From Aselliscus stoliczkanus (taxonomy: Eukaryota > Chordata > Mammalia > Chiroptera > Hipposideridae): a stretch of DNA of 64,000 nt. Made by a program: the position numbers and the translations under genes. Positions 11,527-24,939 of the stretch are shown here, one piece after another. How positions within the stretch are numbered: the first letter of the stretch is position 1; each line of letters starts with the position of its first letter. The notes under the pieces are model-generated. The model did no database searches and had not been told where the DNA came from. It was given only the letters and a program-made list of their open reading frames with translations. Location: NCBI GenBank assembly GCA_033961575.1, contig CM066737.1:47034771-47098770 (forward strand), read 5' to 3'.

Positions 11527-11644
11527 TTTTTCCTGTTCCATTACATGTAAAGATAGACTGTTGATTTGAGATTTTTCTTGTTTCTTTAGGTGGGTCTGCA
11601 TTGCTATGAATTTCACTTTTAGGGCTGCTTTTACTGCATTCCAT

Positions 11645-11651
<7 letters not shown>

Positions 11652-11692
<41 letters not shown>

Positions 11693-11779
11693 AGTGTTAC
11701 TGGCCCTCATATGTGGGACCGAACCGGGGCCGCTGGCTTCCAAGGCCAGCGCTTAACCACCGCGCCACTCAGCCGGCCC
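11652..11779 (-). mobile_element. Short tRNA-related SINE with long T-run
   Basis: Minus-strand copy with an exceptionally long tail (T-run ~11649-11686), then 'gagggcagtgttac' and the head ending 'cggccct'. A target duplication (about cattccataaattttt) lies at 11637-11652 and 11782-11797, inside L1 ORF2 sequence. Confidence 0.9.
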
Positions 11780-13129
11780 TACATTCCATAAATTTTTGGT
11801 CATTGTGTTTTCATTTTCTTTTATCTTCAGGTATCTTTGGATTTCTTTTTTGATCTAATTGTTGACCGAGTCATGGTTTAGTAATGTGTTATTCAGTCTC
11901 CATGTGTTTGTGTGTTTTCTGTTTTTCATCCTGTAATTGATTTCTGTGGTCAGATATGAAACTTGATATGATTTCATTCTTCTTAACTGTATTGAGACTT
12001 ATTTTATGATCTAGCATGTGGTCTATCTTGGAAAATGTTCCATGTACACTTGAGAAGAATGTATATTCTGCTGCTTTATGGTGAAATGCTCTAAAAATAT
12101 CAATTAAATCCAACTGGCCTAAACTGTCATTTAAGGCAATCTTTCTGTATTGATTTTTTTGTCTGGATAATCTGTCCATTGGTGTCAGTGGGGTGTTGAA
12201 GTCCCCTATTATGAAGTGTTACTGTTGATCTCTGTCTTTACATCAGTCAGTATATTTTTTATATATTTAGGTGCTCCTATGTTGGGTGCATAGATGTTCA
12301 CTAGGGTTATGTCTTCTTGTTTGATCAATCCCTTTATTATTATGTAATGCCCTTATTTTTCTTTTATTATATGTAGTCTTCGTGTTAAAGTCTAGTTTGT
12401 CCTCAATAAGTATTGCTACTCCATCTGTTTTCTCATTTCCACTTGCATGAAATATTTTATTCCTTCACTTAACTTTCGCTCCCTGTTTGACTTTTGATCT
12501 GAGGTGGGTCTCTTGTAACAGCATATGCATGAGTCGTGTTGTCTTCACTGTGGCATTTTAATTATGATGTGTCTTTGTGTGGGCCTTTTTGGGTTCATGT
12601 TGCTTGGGACTTTCTGTGCTTCCTGGATTTGTATGTCTATTTCCTCCACCAGATTAAAAAAATCTTTTTCATCATGATTTCTTCAAATAGGTTTTCAATT
12701 CCTTGCTCACTTTCTTCTCCTTCTGGTACTCCTTTGATGCAAACATCCATACACTTGATTTTGTCCCAGAGGTTCCTCACTTTCTGGAATTATGTTCTTT
12801 TTGCTTTTCTGATTTGGTGATTTCTGCTACCTTAACTTCTAATCACTGAATTGATTTTTTTGCCTTACCTAATATATTGTTGATTCCCTCTAATGTACTC
12901 TTCATTTCAGTTATTGTAGTCTTTATATCCTACTGGTTCTTTTTTGTTTTGTATCTATTTTTTATGTTTCCTGTCTCTTTGTTGATGTTCTTTCTGAGAT
13001 CACTGAGCATCCTTATAACCACTATTTTAAACTCTGTACCTAGTAGATTTCTTGTCTCCATTTTGTTTAGTTCTTTTTCTGGAGTTTTATTTTGTTCTTT
13101 TATTTGGGACATATTTCTTTGTCTCTGCA

Positions 13130-15003
13130 TTTTGGCTGCCTACCTGTGTTTGTTTCTATGTATTATGTAGGCCTCCTATGTCTCTCGGTAATAGTAGAGT
13201 GGCCATACATAGTAAGTGTCCTGTGGGGCTCAGTTACACGGTCCCCCTGGTCCCCTGAGTTGGGTGCTCCAGGTGTGTGAGTGTGTGTGTGTGTTTTCCC
13301 TCCTGTAGTTGAGTTTTGGTTGTTTTTTCCACATCAAGCGGAGGGATTGACACTCAGGTTATTTGGTTTTGTGACTATAGTGGAGGAGCAGTTATGCAAT
13401 GGCTGAGCCTACAGAGCAGGGTTCACTTTAACCAGGCTCTGGTGCTTACCCAGTCTGCCCTTTGGGTGTGTTATCCTCTGGGTTGGCCAGGTGATATTCT
13501 GGTTCAGTCTAAAGCTGGACACCAAGAATGTCAGCCCAGGGAACTCCTGGGAGAGGCTCCACCACAGTCCAAGTTCAGATACAGCCTGTGCCCTGCACAG
13601 GGCCACCTGATATGAGCCACAAAACAATCCACAGATAGCTGCATCCCACACTGTGCTTGGTTGTGCCTGGAGATGCCACGGCACAAACTGAGGTCATTTG
13701 TCACTAGTGTCAAGCTTGGGGATGCTCAGCAAGTGGTATGGGACATGCCAAAGCCAGATGCTGCTTGTTTGGGTTTGTGAAACTTTGAGAGATTTTAGGA
13801 AAGTCTGGAGTGTGGACCAAAACATACCTTTTGTACGGAAATGCCACTGGATGTGGTTTGGGTGTGCCCACAGTTAGGTGGGGTGGGGTCTTGTGGAATC
13901 ACTAGGGCAGGGTGGATGAACAGTATTGGATAGGTTGTTGGAGACCTAGAAAAGGTAACCATCTGTATGTGCAAGTTGGCACGGGGTGGGCTCAACATAG
14001 AAACAATGGCTTCTGCCAGCACTTTTTTCTGGGAGAAAGCTGCCATTCCAGCCCTTGTTCTGCAGCCAGACAAGTCAGTTCATTCCCATATGTTCCTGAT
14101 GCCTTTCAAGCTGCGGCTGCCCACTGCTGGAACTCAGGGTGGGTGAGTCCATCAGCAGGTAAGTCATGTTCAGGCACTTTAAAAGGATTACCTGGGACTC
14201 CAGCTGCTTTCCATCTCACCCAGCCACAATCTCTGCTGGTTTTCAAATCCAGAAATTATGGAGAATTCTCTCCCCAGCACTGGAACTCTGTGCTGGGGAG
14301 TCAGGTGTGGGGTTAGGACTCCTTGTTCCTCTGGAAGGGAACTGTCTGCCAAGATAGCCCTCTTGATTTTTTAAAAGATTTTATTGGGGAATTGGGGGAG
14401 GGGAACAGCATTCGGGAATCGGGGAAGGGACAGAGACAAGTTGCTGTCCTTTGGTTCTTCAGTCTAGTTGTGGAGGACATCACTTCACTGGCTCATGTTG
14501 GTATTATCATTGTGCTCTTCGCGGTTGAGGCAGTTGCTTGCCAGCCATTGGACAGCCATTTAAGGTGGCTCACGGCAGCTCACGAAAGCTCGCGCCTGCT
14601 GCAGGCCAGCCCCACTGCAGCCTACATCATTGCCTCATGGCAGCCCAGCTCCAGGTCGAGCTGTTTTTCACCATCTTAGCTGTAGAGGGCGCAGCATCAG
14701 TGGCTATTATGTAGGATACGAACCAGGGCCCCGCTGCTCAGAGCTGATGTTCCAAGCCAACTCCTAACCAACGCGCCACTTGGCCGGCCTCCTCATGATT
14801 TTTAATGGTCACACATGTGTGTGCCTCTGCCTCTCCTACCAGTCTTAAGATGGCTTCTGTATGTCCTTATTCATAGGACATCTCTCTTCAGCTGGACTGC
14901 AGGCAATTCTCAATAATGGTTGTTCTGTAGTTTAGTTATAATTTTGATGTGGTCATGAAAGATTGCAAATACAGTGTTTACTCACTCCACCATCTTAGAT
15001 TAC
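13130..15003 (-). promoter_or_regulatory. L1 5' UTR (type with 'aagatggtggag' start)
   Basis: GC-moderate non-coding L1 leader upstream of ORF1 (ORF1 start MQRQRNMSQIKEQ at 13130). It is colinear with the leaders at 23353, 29252 and 53190-54690. A composite SINE occupies 14371-14789. Confidence 0.6.
14371..14789 (-). mobile_element. Composite SINE
   Basis: Minus-strand copy with the 3' tail at the left (reverse of '...ttccccaataaaatc'), tRNA-like units in the body and the head 'ggccggccaagtggcgcg' at the right. The near-match 'tcttgattttt' / 'tcatgattttt' flanks it as a target duplication. Confidence 0.85.
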
Positions 15004-15004
15004 T

Positions 15005-15073
<69 letters not shown>
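15005..15073. repeat. (TC)n(TA)n compound microsatellite
   Basis: TC dinucleotides at 15005-15030 pass directly into TA dinucleotides at 15031-15073, between the L1 5' end and a SINE tail. Confidence 0.95.
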
Positions 15074-15077
<4 letters not shown>

Positions 15078-15178
15078 TTATTTTTGAGGGCAGTGTCACT
15101 GGCCCTCATATGTGGGACCCGAACCGGGGCCGCTGGCTTCCCAAGCCAGCGCTTAACCACCATGCCACTCGGCCGGCC
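15074..15178 (-). mobile_element. Short tRNA-related SINE
   Basis: T-rich tail followed by 'gagggcagtgtcactggc' and the head ending in 'cactcggccggccct'. The anticodon-like arm is intact. Confidence 0.9.
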
Positions 15179-17931
15179 CTATATGTATATTTTTAAATAT
15201 GGACTCTGTATATCCAATCCCAAGGCTAGAGTGTGCCAGCCTCAGATGCTCTTTAAACCAGAGAGTCAATAAATTTATAGATGCAAAATTGAAAAATCTT
15301 GTATTGTTATGGGGAAGAGAAGAGAAATACAATGCTAAATAAAGTAGGAAGAACAAAAATGTACTAGAAAAAGATAAGACTTGAGATTGGGACTGGGTAA
15401 AGAAACTGATAAAACCCCAAGCCAAGGGAGAATCTTTGGCTCTGGGTAAATATGGAAATTAATGTCAGTGGTCATTGAGATTGGATGAGACAGCTGTGGG
15501 TTCTGGAAAATATACTTAAATCTTATGTGAAGGAAGAGAATATTAAACGTCATTACAAAATTTCATCCAGGAATGTTTGTTTCTCTACTAGATGTCTATG
15601 TTGTCTGATCCATAGAAGTAAATGCTTATTGGAAAGAGGAGAGGGGAAAATGTTGTCACCAAAATTAATCCAAGTGATATGGGATTCTGGATAAATTAGT
15701 CATGGGGGTCTAACTCATATAAGTAACCCCTTCTCTTAAGAGGAAGAATTAAAAAAGGCACTCCCCAAACACATGAAATTATGTCTGTTTCTAGACTAGT
15801 TATTCATGTTGTCTAATACTTACAAGTACATGCTGATATGAAAGAGGAGGGAGATGAATGCTAATATCAAAATTAATTCCAGTGATATAAGATTCTGGGA
15901 AAGTTAGTGATGAGTCATGAACAATGTAAGTAAATGAAGGAAGGGGAGAAAACTGTCATCTCAAATTAATTTGAGTGATGTTTGTTTCTGGACTAGTTAA
16001 TAGTGTTGACTGGTGCATATAAGCAGTAAATACTTATCTGAAGAAGAAGGAAACAAAAGTCACCACCAAACACATGTCCAGATAAGCTGTATTATATACT
16101 ATGTGTTCATTAAAAAGTCTATGTGGATGTGACTAGCATTGGTTTTGGTCCCAAAGTGCAATTTTGGTGAAGAAAAATAGGTAAGAGCATGAGAGAGCTT
16201 CCTAATATGATGAGAATACTGGGGTGTAGTAGAGGCAAGCCATAACAGACAGATGTAGTGGAAGTGTTGCCTCGGAGTAGGCAGGGGACTCTAGAATAGT
16301 GGCAACAAGTTATCCTGGGTCATAGTGAAAAAGAAATTGGACAGCTGAAGTGCACAGGAATCTCTACCTACAGTGGTAGCAGATGTGAAATCTGTCAGTG
16401 GATAGGAAATTCCAGTTACCATAGAAAGCAAATCTGCCTTTTTAGTAGAAAGGAAAGTGGGAAAGTGCACAGCCAAGGAACCCCAATTATGGAGAAACAG
16501 CCAGATGTCTTACAGTGGAAAGAAATGTGGGCAATGAGGAGAGGGCAGAAAATTCCAGGTAGCCAGGAATCATTGATCATTTCTTCAAGTAGATAGAAAC
16601 ATGTGCAGATAGTGGCCATTCCGCAATGATGTGCAAGGTCAGCAACATAGAGGCAAAGGCCTTGAAGACTGGACTGATGGGCTTTTGAGAGACATGTTAA
16701 TGAGCTGTGGAACCCTCCACCATAATTTCTGGTTGAGAGAAACAATAGAAGGATCAGAAGCTGATTTGAAAGCCAAAGCCTTTCTCCATACGGGCAATAC
16801 ACCAAAAAGTAAGTTGAATTTATGATAATGATTTTAGTGAGTATTTGGAGGGGATTAAGAAATGTGTTTCATTGTTCTGAGCAGTATGCTTCCATGAGAT
16901 GGCCCTCGCAATGCACTAAAAAACAGCATTCAGAGTGCGCTCAGTCATGCCATGGTCTAAGCTTTTCTCATGGTGGTAGAAAGATGGGATTGGAAAAATA
17001 ATAATACCAATTGATGGATAATAAGCGTTTTTCAACCCAGAAATTCGTTTTCCTATTAGGAAGCAATTTTGCTTTCTATATTTTTCTAGAATGACAATAA
17101 TAATCATATTTTAAGTGTAAACATTATTATTTTTAGAGGTTAAGATCAGGATAAAATCTGGCCCTGAAGTTGATCTGAAACAGAGTTCTGATTTAAAATT
17201 TTTGTCCCCCCCAAACACTTCTTAGTTGAGTATTTCATTACATACCAAGTCCGTGATTTTCCAACTCTTTAAAGAACAATATCTCATATTCCAAAACCAT
17301 GTTAGAAAAAAAATCTCAGGAATAGCAGCTTCTTGGAATACCAGTGATGGTATATTTAGCTAAAACATATTTTAAAATATTTTTAAAAGTGCTAATGTAT
17401 CTTAACCTTATTTCTCTTAAAGCATTTTAAAGTTCAGTTGACTCAATGTGAAAGCCTTTTAAGCTTTATCTTCTAACTCCGTAGAAAGATAGTGCTACTC
17501 AAAATAAATTTGGTAAAAACAGAGACACAGAGCTTTAAGAAAACTTTGGTATCACTCATCCTCTGAGGAGACAGGTTCAACATTTTAAGTGACTTGATTT
17601 AGAACAAAGCTAGGACTAGCCTATATCTTGCTTCCAGGTAAATTCTTTTCCCATTATCTATATGAATTGAACTCTAAAGTAGAGCTATAACATTGCAAAC
17701 AAAGTTTAGTAAGATATAAAATTTCCAGATGAAGTTGTTGATTTTGTTGGCTTTGGCCTTCCAAAGACTCTCGTGATAACTGGTAGTGTAAATACAACTA
17801 GGAAGTAGGAACTTTCAACTTTAGCAATATTTTAGGATTTTTCTAGGGATAGCTTGTGTTGGCTTTGGTCTTCTGCAAGCAATGGTGTTAACTGGCATTA
17901 TTTGGCTAAATCTTTGTGCATGCAGTTTTCT
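15179..17931. other. Non-coding region without recognised genes
   Basis: AT-rich sequence with no convincing coding region; the longest open frames are under 130 codons and have no recognisable motif. It contains the tandem repeat at 15440-16090. The part from 16290 to 16640 has recurring purine-rich phrases ('aggaaattccag', 'agaaaattccagg') that may be a further degraded repeat. Confidence 0.6.
15440..16090. repeat. Diverged tandem repeat, ~200-bp period
   Basis: Three anchors align: 'gtttgtttctctactag' at 15575, 'gtctgtttctagactag' at 15783 and 'gtttgtttctggactag' at 15980. Spacings are 208 and 197 bp. Between anchors the order 'gaaagaggag', 'aaaattaat', 'gtgatat..gattctgg' repeats, and a partial unit precedes at 15440. 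Confidence 0.65.
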
Positions 17932-18551
17932 TTTATTTTTTAAGATTTTGGGGGGAATTGGGGGAGGCGAATAGTGTTGGGGAATTGGGAGAGGGGACCA
18001 GCCAAGTTGTTGTTCTTCATTCTTCGTTGTGGAGGGTGCCATTCACCATCTGGCTTCCTGTCAGCAGCTCATGGCCTCTAAGTTCAAGATGCTGTGTTTA
18101 ATCTTAGTTGCAGGAGGGTGTAGCCACCATCCCATGCGGGAGTTGAACCAGCAGCCTTGTTGTTAAGAATGCATGCTCTTGGGCCAGCCGAGTGGTGTGG
18201 TGGTTAAGCACTGGCTTGGGAAGCCAGTGGCCCTAGTTTGGGTCCCAAGTATGAGGGCCAGTGACACTGCCCTCAAAAAAAAAAATGCATGCTCTATCCT
18301 CTGAGCCATCAGGGTGGCAGTTCAGCTCAAGGTGCTGAGTTCAGTCTTAGTTGTGGGTGGGCATAGCCCACCATTTAACAGGCAATCTTGTTATACCAGC
18401 TGGGCCATCCTGCCCCCTGTTGGCAGCTCAGTGACAGCTCAGCTAAGGTACAGCATTCACTGACCCATGTGGGAATCAAACTGGCAGCCCTGTTGCTCAG
18501 AGCACGTGTTCTAGGTCAACTCTCAACCAACTGAGCCACTCGGCTGGCCCC
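17932..18551 (-). mobile_element. Composite SINE with nested SINE
   Basis: Long minus-strand composite SINE made of a tail (ggggaattgggggagg) and successive tRNA-like units, each containing an 'actgagcca'/'gggagttgaa'-type segment, with the head at 18551. A near-perfect duplication (catgcagttttctt / catacagttttctt) at 17920-17933 and 18551-18564 gives the insertion limits. A plus-strand SINE is nested inside. Confidence 0.85.
18181..18283 (+). mobile_element. Short tRNA-related SINE nested in composite SINE
   Basis: Full head-to-tail copy in the opposite orientation to its host element, with the target duplication aatgcatgctct at 18168-18179 and 18284-18295. The nesting shows that the short 'ccctcaaaa' SINE was active after the composite type at this site. 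Confidence 0.92.
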
Positions 18552-18679
18552 ATACAGTTTTCTTAAACAATTCTCTGCTGCTTACTTTGATGAAAGCATA
18601 AGAAAACACCACTTATAACAGAGATGATGGAAGTGATAAGACCTCCTGTGGACAAAAGCAGGGGAATGTGTTTTATGAT

Positions 18680-18832
18680 GTTTGTCTCCTCCCTCTTCCT
18701 CTCCCTGTCTCTGTCCCTGTCACTGTCCATGTTCCTGTCCCTGTCCATGTCCTTCTCCCTCTCTTCCTTCCTTCTTCCCTCTCCTTCTCTCTCCCTATCT
18801 CTCCTTTTCTTCCTTTTTTCCCTGCAGGATTC
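18680..18832. repeat. Pyrimidine-rich (TCTCCC/TCCCTG)n low-complexity tract
   Basis: About 150 bp made almost only of C and T with loose 6-bp periodicity ('ctgtccctgtc'). Confidence 0.85.
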
Positions 18833-18839
18833 TGAATAA

Positions 18840-21800
18840 ACTCTGAGTTTTTCTTTATTTCCTAAGCAACTAGACTTCTAGACCTGCTTCAGTATATATA
18901 ATTATGCATATTTTCATCTGCGTATTAATACCTCCCTGCTGTAAAATGAAAAAATAACCTATATGAGACAACCTATAGTGTTTTAAAAAATATACTTTAT
19001 TGTAAAAGTTAGCAGATATAGGAAACTCCATAAAACAAATGCATTAGTTAATCAGTTTCTATGAGGCAAACAGCCTTATAATCACCACCTAGATAAAAAG
19101 TAGAATTTTATCATTCACTTATCCTAATAACAACTGCATCCCTCTCCTCAAAAGTGATTACAGTACTTACCTTTATGGTAATCACTTCTTTATTTTCTTT
19201 ATAAGTTTATCACCCAAATATTCATTTCTAAGCACTAGTTCAGTTATGCTTCCCCTCCCCCAGAGGTGTCTTTAATCTAGAGACTATTCTGTTTTTCTCC
19301 ATAATGTGTTTCTTGAAGAAATGGTGTCCTTCGTCTTCTAGAGTTTCCCATAGGCTTGATTTTGCTTGATGGCATCCTCTTTTGTAGTTTAATACACTCG
19401 TATTGTTCTCTCTTGAATTTCCTATATATTCGTAGTTGGTTCTACAGGCTGGATCAGATTTTTTTTTGGCTTTATAGGTCATGGTATGTTCTATCTAGAG
19501 GTACATAATTTGTGGTTGCCTCTCTTTTTCATGATGTTAGCCACCGTTAATGATCAATGACATCAGTCGTTATGTTGATGATGTCTCTTCAAACATTTTG
19601 GTTGTTAGAAGCTTTAAAATAAGAAAGGACTTGTGGAAACAATATGCCCTGAGTTTTCACATGTTGGTAAATTTGTGGCCTTTTTATTTGAAAATCAGGC
19701 TGGATAAAAATCTTTGGCTCCCATTTTGTTTCCTTGAGTACACTAATTATATTCTATTTTTCTGCTGGCATAATGATTTGTTGTCAAAGTCTGATAATGA
19801 TCTGGATTTCTCTATTTTATGAGTGTTTTTGGTCCTTTCCCTGAATTTTTTCCCTTAGAGTTCAGTAGTTTTACTAGAAGATATCCCTATGTTGGTTGAT
19901 TTGGCTGGGTCAATTTACTGAAAGTCTGCCTTACCTCTGTGTTCAAACACTGGTGTAATTTCATTGAATTGAATTTGTTCATCTTGGTATTTTCCATATG
20001 ATTCTTTCCCAGGAAAATCCTTAGATCCTAGTATAATATCCTTCCAAGGCCCATCAATCATCCTGATAATGCCTAAACTGTACCTGGAGCCCCTGCTACA
20101 TTTTTCTCCTCCATGTTACCCTCAGTAAAAATTTTGTTGTCTTTATTCAGTGTCTATTCTCACCCAATAATCAACCTGAGTAACTGACACTCCTTTAAGG
20201 GAGATCTTCAACAAGGATAAGGCATTAAGGAGAGAAAAATGTGGAGCCATCTGAGTTTTGTCTATTAGTTCACACAAGTTGTCATTTTCTTGTTGCTAGT
20301 GTCCCTGTCTGAGAACTTATGGGGTCCAGGAGAGAGCTGCTGTTTAGAGTATGTTTGGAATGTGGTGATCTTTGTATTACTTCTATTCTACATTTGGGAC
20401 ATTGGTATATTTTATGAGATTTATTATGGCCCTGTCTTAAAAATTCACCCTATAGCTATTTGTTTCATGAAGTCATGAGCCCTGATTATCCACACAGCCA
20501 AGAATCAGGATGCTGACCTTTTTTTTTTTTTTGTTATCCACTTACTTCTTTCTTTCTTTCCATTTCTTCTTTCTCTTTTCCAGGGCAATATCGAGACTGT
20601 GAGGAAAAAAGCCCATTCTCCCCACCCTTCACTATCCTATGAATTAATTTAATTCAACATACTTCTCCCATGTAGCTCAGCAGGGGTGGGAGCAAGGTGA
20701 AGTTCACAGGGCAGCTTAAATATCTCTTAGAAAGCCTTGATGTGATTGTATAATAGCTGTTTGATGTTTGTTTGTTTGTTTGTTTGTTTGTTTAGAATCT
20801 GTATGTATGGAGAGGTAATTCACTCTTACTATCTTCAACTTTGGGATATTTAACTGAAATTGTGACAAAAATTCCCATTTGAAAGTCTGCAAATTTTTAC
20901 CATTAAATGTCAGTCTTACCCCTAAGTATAGCAAAGTGAATGTACTTTCCTAACTCTTACCTATTGCCTTAGGAACATTCTTATTTCAAGGTTGGAGAGG
21001 ACTCTCTCTAGCATCCTGAGATACAGACATGCTTAACATGATCTGGGATGGCTAGCACTGTGGGATGACCCCAAAGGGGATGCTGAACTGAGATACTGAA
21101 GAAAATATAAAAGGGGGGTGTTTTTCTTACTATATAATAGGGCAAACAAGGCTATGTGTTTAGGTTTCTTTCACTGATGTAGTCACCAGTTAATTTAAAT
21201 AAGTCCATTGCTAGTGAAACATTCCAGGGAAGAAAGCAAACTCCTGGGACTCAGAGATAAAAAGCATCTTGATATCTTGCTAGAGATAGGTAAAAAAGGC
21301 AACAGATTGGCACTGTGGGGAATACAGGCAATAGACTGCTTTGAGAGTAACAGGTTACTAATTTGGGATACTTTGCTTAATTGAAGGCTGCGTTACTAGA
21401 TAGAGACCATTTTCAGTTCAACTTTGGCATGCTATGAAGCATAAAGTTAATAGGAAATGTGGGAATCAAGAGATTTGAAATACGTGGAATGGATCTGATG
21501 GGTAGGATCCAGTAACTGTGGTGTGTATATATATGTGACAATATTGCAAAATTTTGAAATTTTGCAAGAAAACAGTGGTGTCTGAAATTCCACTCAGAGA
21601 AGAGATAGTTTGAAGATGTGTGTTTTTTCCAATGTACGATGACCACCACAATTCATATTTCGGATTTTTTTCCCCCCAGTACACTTTTTTTCCCTAGCAT
21701 CGCCTGAATTCATGTGGTAACCCAGGGTGGAGACTCCCTAACCAATGTCTACCTGTGTTGAAATCTTTTAATGATATTGCCCCATACCCCTTGGGGCCAG

Positions 21801-23260
21801 CTGACTGATTCTCCTTTGCCCAGCTCCTCAGTTTTTGAAGAAAAACTCCAGGGTCTCAAGGAAACCAGTTAGGTACTATTCAATAGCATTCAGAGCAAGG
21901 CCAAAGATTTGATGGTAAATTTTTTTCAACTCTCTTTGTTCACAGATGGTAGGCCTGGACAATGAGAATCAATGGACTGTAATCTTGTAGAAGTCCAAGC
22001 TTCGTAAGACACCTGAGATAGCTTCAGTTGAAACCATTTAACCATAGAGGTCCTGACAGAGCCACCAACTGGACCAATTGTTCTCTTTCTCAGAAATTTC
22101 ACAATAAGATCAATAAAGCCTAAAGAATTATTGTACATAATTTTATCCCAGGCACATATAATGCTTTCCATAGAGAAAAGTTTATACTTCTCCCCATGAT
22201 TTAAAGAAATTTTAGAAGTTAACACATACACAGAAGCACTTTCACTAACATCCAGAAAAAAAAGATGCTTTCCAGTCTTTAGGATAAGCCTATCATAGCA
22301 GGTTAAATGATGAGTCCCCATTATTGCATTGGAACCCCAAAGGCAAATCTATACATTCTAACTTTAGGTGGTGTGTAGGGTGCTGCTATGGATGTTTTCT
22401 ATTATCGAATGAACAAACTGAGCGGCTGTCTTTTGTTATAATATGTATAATATGTAATTTAATCTTTTTATATATTCTAAGCCAAAACCAGGGTCTTATG
22501 CTAGTTCTTATGTACTTTCCCTTTTTAATTGGCCAGTGTAATTCAATATATTTCTAAGAATCATTATATCTGACCATTTTTACATTCCATCACAGATCAA
22601 AGTTGGTTATTTTCTATGGTCTATGCTGTCAACAAACGCCTAGATTATAAAATGTAAATTAAATACTGAGTGCATTACTTTTGCCTGGGAAGTATTTTCT
22701 ATGGGAAAGTACATACCTAAATTGAGCTGCTGCTGCAGTCACATTTAGTTCTTGATTATGGTTGTGTTTTCTGACTTTTGTTGGAGTAGGCATAGAGTTA
22801 TGTTTTTGTCTCCTAACATTTAACTGTAACTTTTGAAATAGAATCATGAGACATTTGTGGTGGTAGTAATTCAATCTCAGAAGTAGGTTAAGGGGCTAAT
22901 GAGTTTACACTGCACTGCAACATGTTATTATCTCTCTAGCTGAGATAATGGAATAAATGTAAAATGGGAGAGAATGATGCTTCTAAAAATTTATGAGAAT
23001 GTGTTCAGTTGGCTTTATTTATTTATTTAGTCAATTGGTTAGTGATGCATTTTAATTATTAAGTTGACTCATCTTTGTGGAGATTCATTTTGTTAAAATT
23101 TTAAATTTCAAACCAATTTTTCAGCTGACAAAGGGATAAATTCTTCAATACTACATTTTACAGAGAAGCTATGTTTTTAAATAACTCATTGCTGGCAATG
23201 TGTGTGTTTCTTGCACACATTGTATATATCACTCTGGCTAGTCTGAACAACATAGCTGAA
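18840..23260. other. Non-coding region, mostly unclassified
   Basis: AT-rich sequence with no recognised gene. Bases ~18985-19230 resemble a very old L1 3' region read in antisense ('aatcaccacctagataaaa'), with low certainty. A minus-strand open frame of 131 codons at 21926-22321 has no motif I recognise. Elsewhere I see no RNA gene and no recent insertion. Confidence 0.5.
20766..20793. repeat. (TTTG)n microsatellite
   Basis: Seven uninterrupted TTTG units. Confidence 0.92.
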
Positions 23261-23264
23261 AACA

Positions 23265-23350
23265 AATAGCAAAATGGCGAAAGTAAATCATACCACATTG
23301 GTAATTACATTAAATGTAAATGGATTAAACTCTCCAATTAAAGGGCAGAA
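23265..23350 (+). mobile_element. L1 ORF2 start fragment
   Basis: The text 'ITLNVNGLNSPIK' is readable at ~23300-23340, the start of the L1 endonuclease domain. The fragment stops where the next L1 5' end begins. Confidence 0.75.
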
Positions 23351-24939
23351 TTTGGGGAAGATTCAAGATGGCAGAGTAGTTAAACACTGTGCTTGCCTCA
23401 TCCTGTGAACTCATGAAAATTACAACTAAATTATAGAACTATCAGCCTGGAGAACCATCTGATGTCTGGCTGAACACGCATTTTATAACTAAGGATATAA
23501 AGAAGAAGCCACATCAAGACTGGTAGGAGGAGCGGAGATGTGAAATGGGCTGGTCCCACCCCCACATATGGTGGTTGAAAATTGGAAGAGATTGCTTCTG
23601 CTTCCATTGTCTCCCCACCCCCTTCCAAATCTGAGATATTTAATGCATACCTTCATCAGATAAAGAGATTTCATTTCTACAAAATAGCAGCATGAGGACT
23701 GCTTCTTGAAATCTCTCCTAAAAGTTACAAGAAATTGAATAACTATAATTCAACAAGAGAAACTTAAGTAACACACAAGCATGTCTGAGAGATATACCCA
23801 TTGAATTACCTGAAGGTGGACAAATTGGGCAACCAAGGCAGCAAAGAAGGGGGAAGTGGAGAGAAACAGGCCATGGGCTGCAGAAAGTGGTCCTGAGCTA
23901 ACTGCAGTATCAGGAGAGAGATGAATCCAAGCTGTGGGTGCACTCATTGTGGCCCACAGTCCTGCCTGAAGGGTCAGCATATAATACAGCTGAATACAAC
24001 ATTCTGGGCTTAGACTTGGGTGAGAACTGTGGTTTAAGCCCTCACTTTCAGGCAGAAAACAGAAAACAAAGACATGGAGCATGGCTGACTTACTCCCCAC
24101 CCTCCCAGAGATCACCACATCCTCACCCTCCCAGTGTTAGAAGTGGGCTACAGAAGAAATAATAGTAGTGTCAGATTAAAGAACAGAATATCTACAGCCC
24201 TGAGAACTGAAGTGACATCTCTTCAGCAGCAGATGCACAGCACCACTAATTGCAGTGATTAGGAAAGAGATGTAGGGACAAGACAGCTGTGAACTGGTAT
24301 TCATGATTGCTTGGAGCCACAAATTCACCAGCCAACTCTCACAGCCCACCCTGCCTCACCTTTCTGGGTGGATTCCAGTGGGGCAACCACAGCAACTGAC
24401 ACACAGGCTCTGCATTGGACTGCAGAGGAAACAATGTGGTTTCAGAAGCAGAGAACTCCATCACCCTTCATTTCTCCCATGGAAATGGTGCCCTGGGATC
24501 CAGGCAACATGCTCACAGAGGAGAAGAACACCTTCCATCATATGAGAAGCTGGAACCGTGCAAAAAAAAATAAAATGCTTCAATGTGAGAGAAAATTAAA
24601 GGTTGCAGTGGGAGAGAAAATAAAACATTCCACAACACCTACTGGAAAGCAGAAGAAAGATTTATTCAAATTAACCTGTTGCAGAACCCACTCCTGTAGA
24701 TACACAGGAACAGAAATAATAATTCATTAATTGCCATAAATAACCAAGGTAACAAGAGAGCTCAGAAAGAAAATGAAAATTTTCCAGAAAATGAGCTTAA
24801 AGGTATGGAAATGTGTGACTGAAATTACAGAAAATTTAAGATTGCAGTACTGAAAAAAACACAATGAGATGTAAGAAAACACAGATAGGCAATTTAATGA
24901 ATTCAGAAAAACAGTCAAAGAATAAAATTAGTTTTGTTT

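Larger units (their letters stand above)
8426..15003 (-). mobile_element. Minus-strand L1 with 5' UTR, heavily interrupted
   Basis: Reading leftward: 5' end near 15003 ('aatctaagatggtggag'), 5' UTR to ~13130, ORF1 to ~12480, inter-ORF and ORF2 5' half to 10700, then after a gap 3'-UTR at 8426-8509 and 10397-10505. About 3 kb of ORF2 (RT centre to C-terminus) is absent between 10505 and 10700, where a SINE now sits. Later insertions are a GNL3 retrocopy, a solo LTR and SINEs at 10507, 11652 and 14371. I infer a single element from orientation and order. Confidence 0.7.

Noticed and set aside
21926..22321. 131-codon minus-strand frame as a gene
   Set aside because: No recognisable family, splice context or codon signature. 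Length is compatible with chance in 64 kb of six frames.
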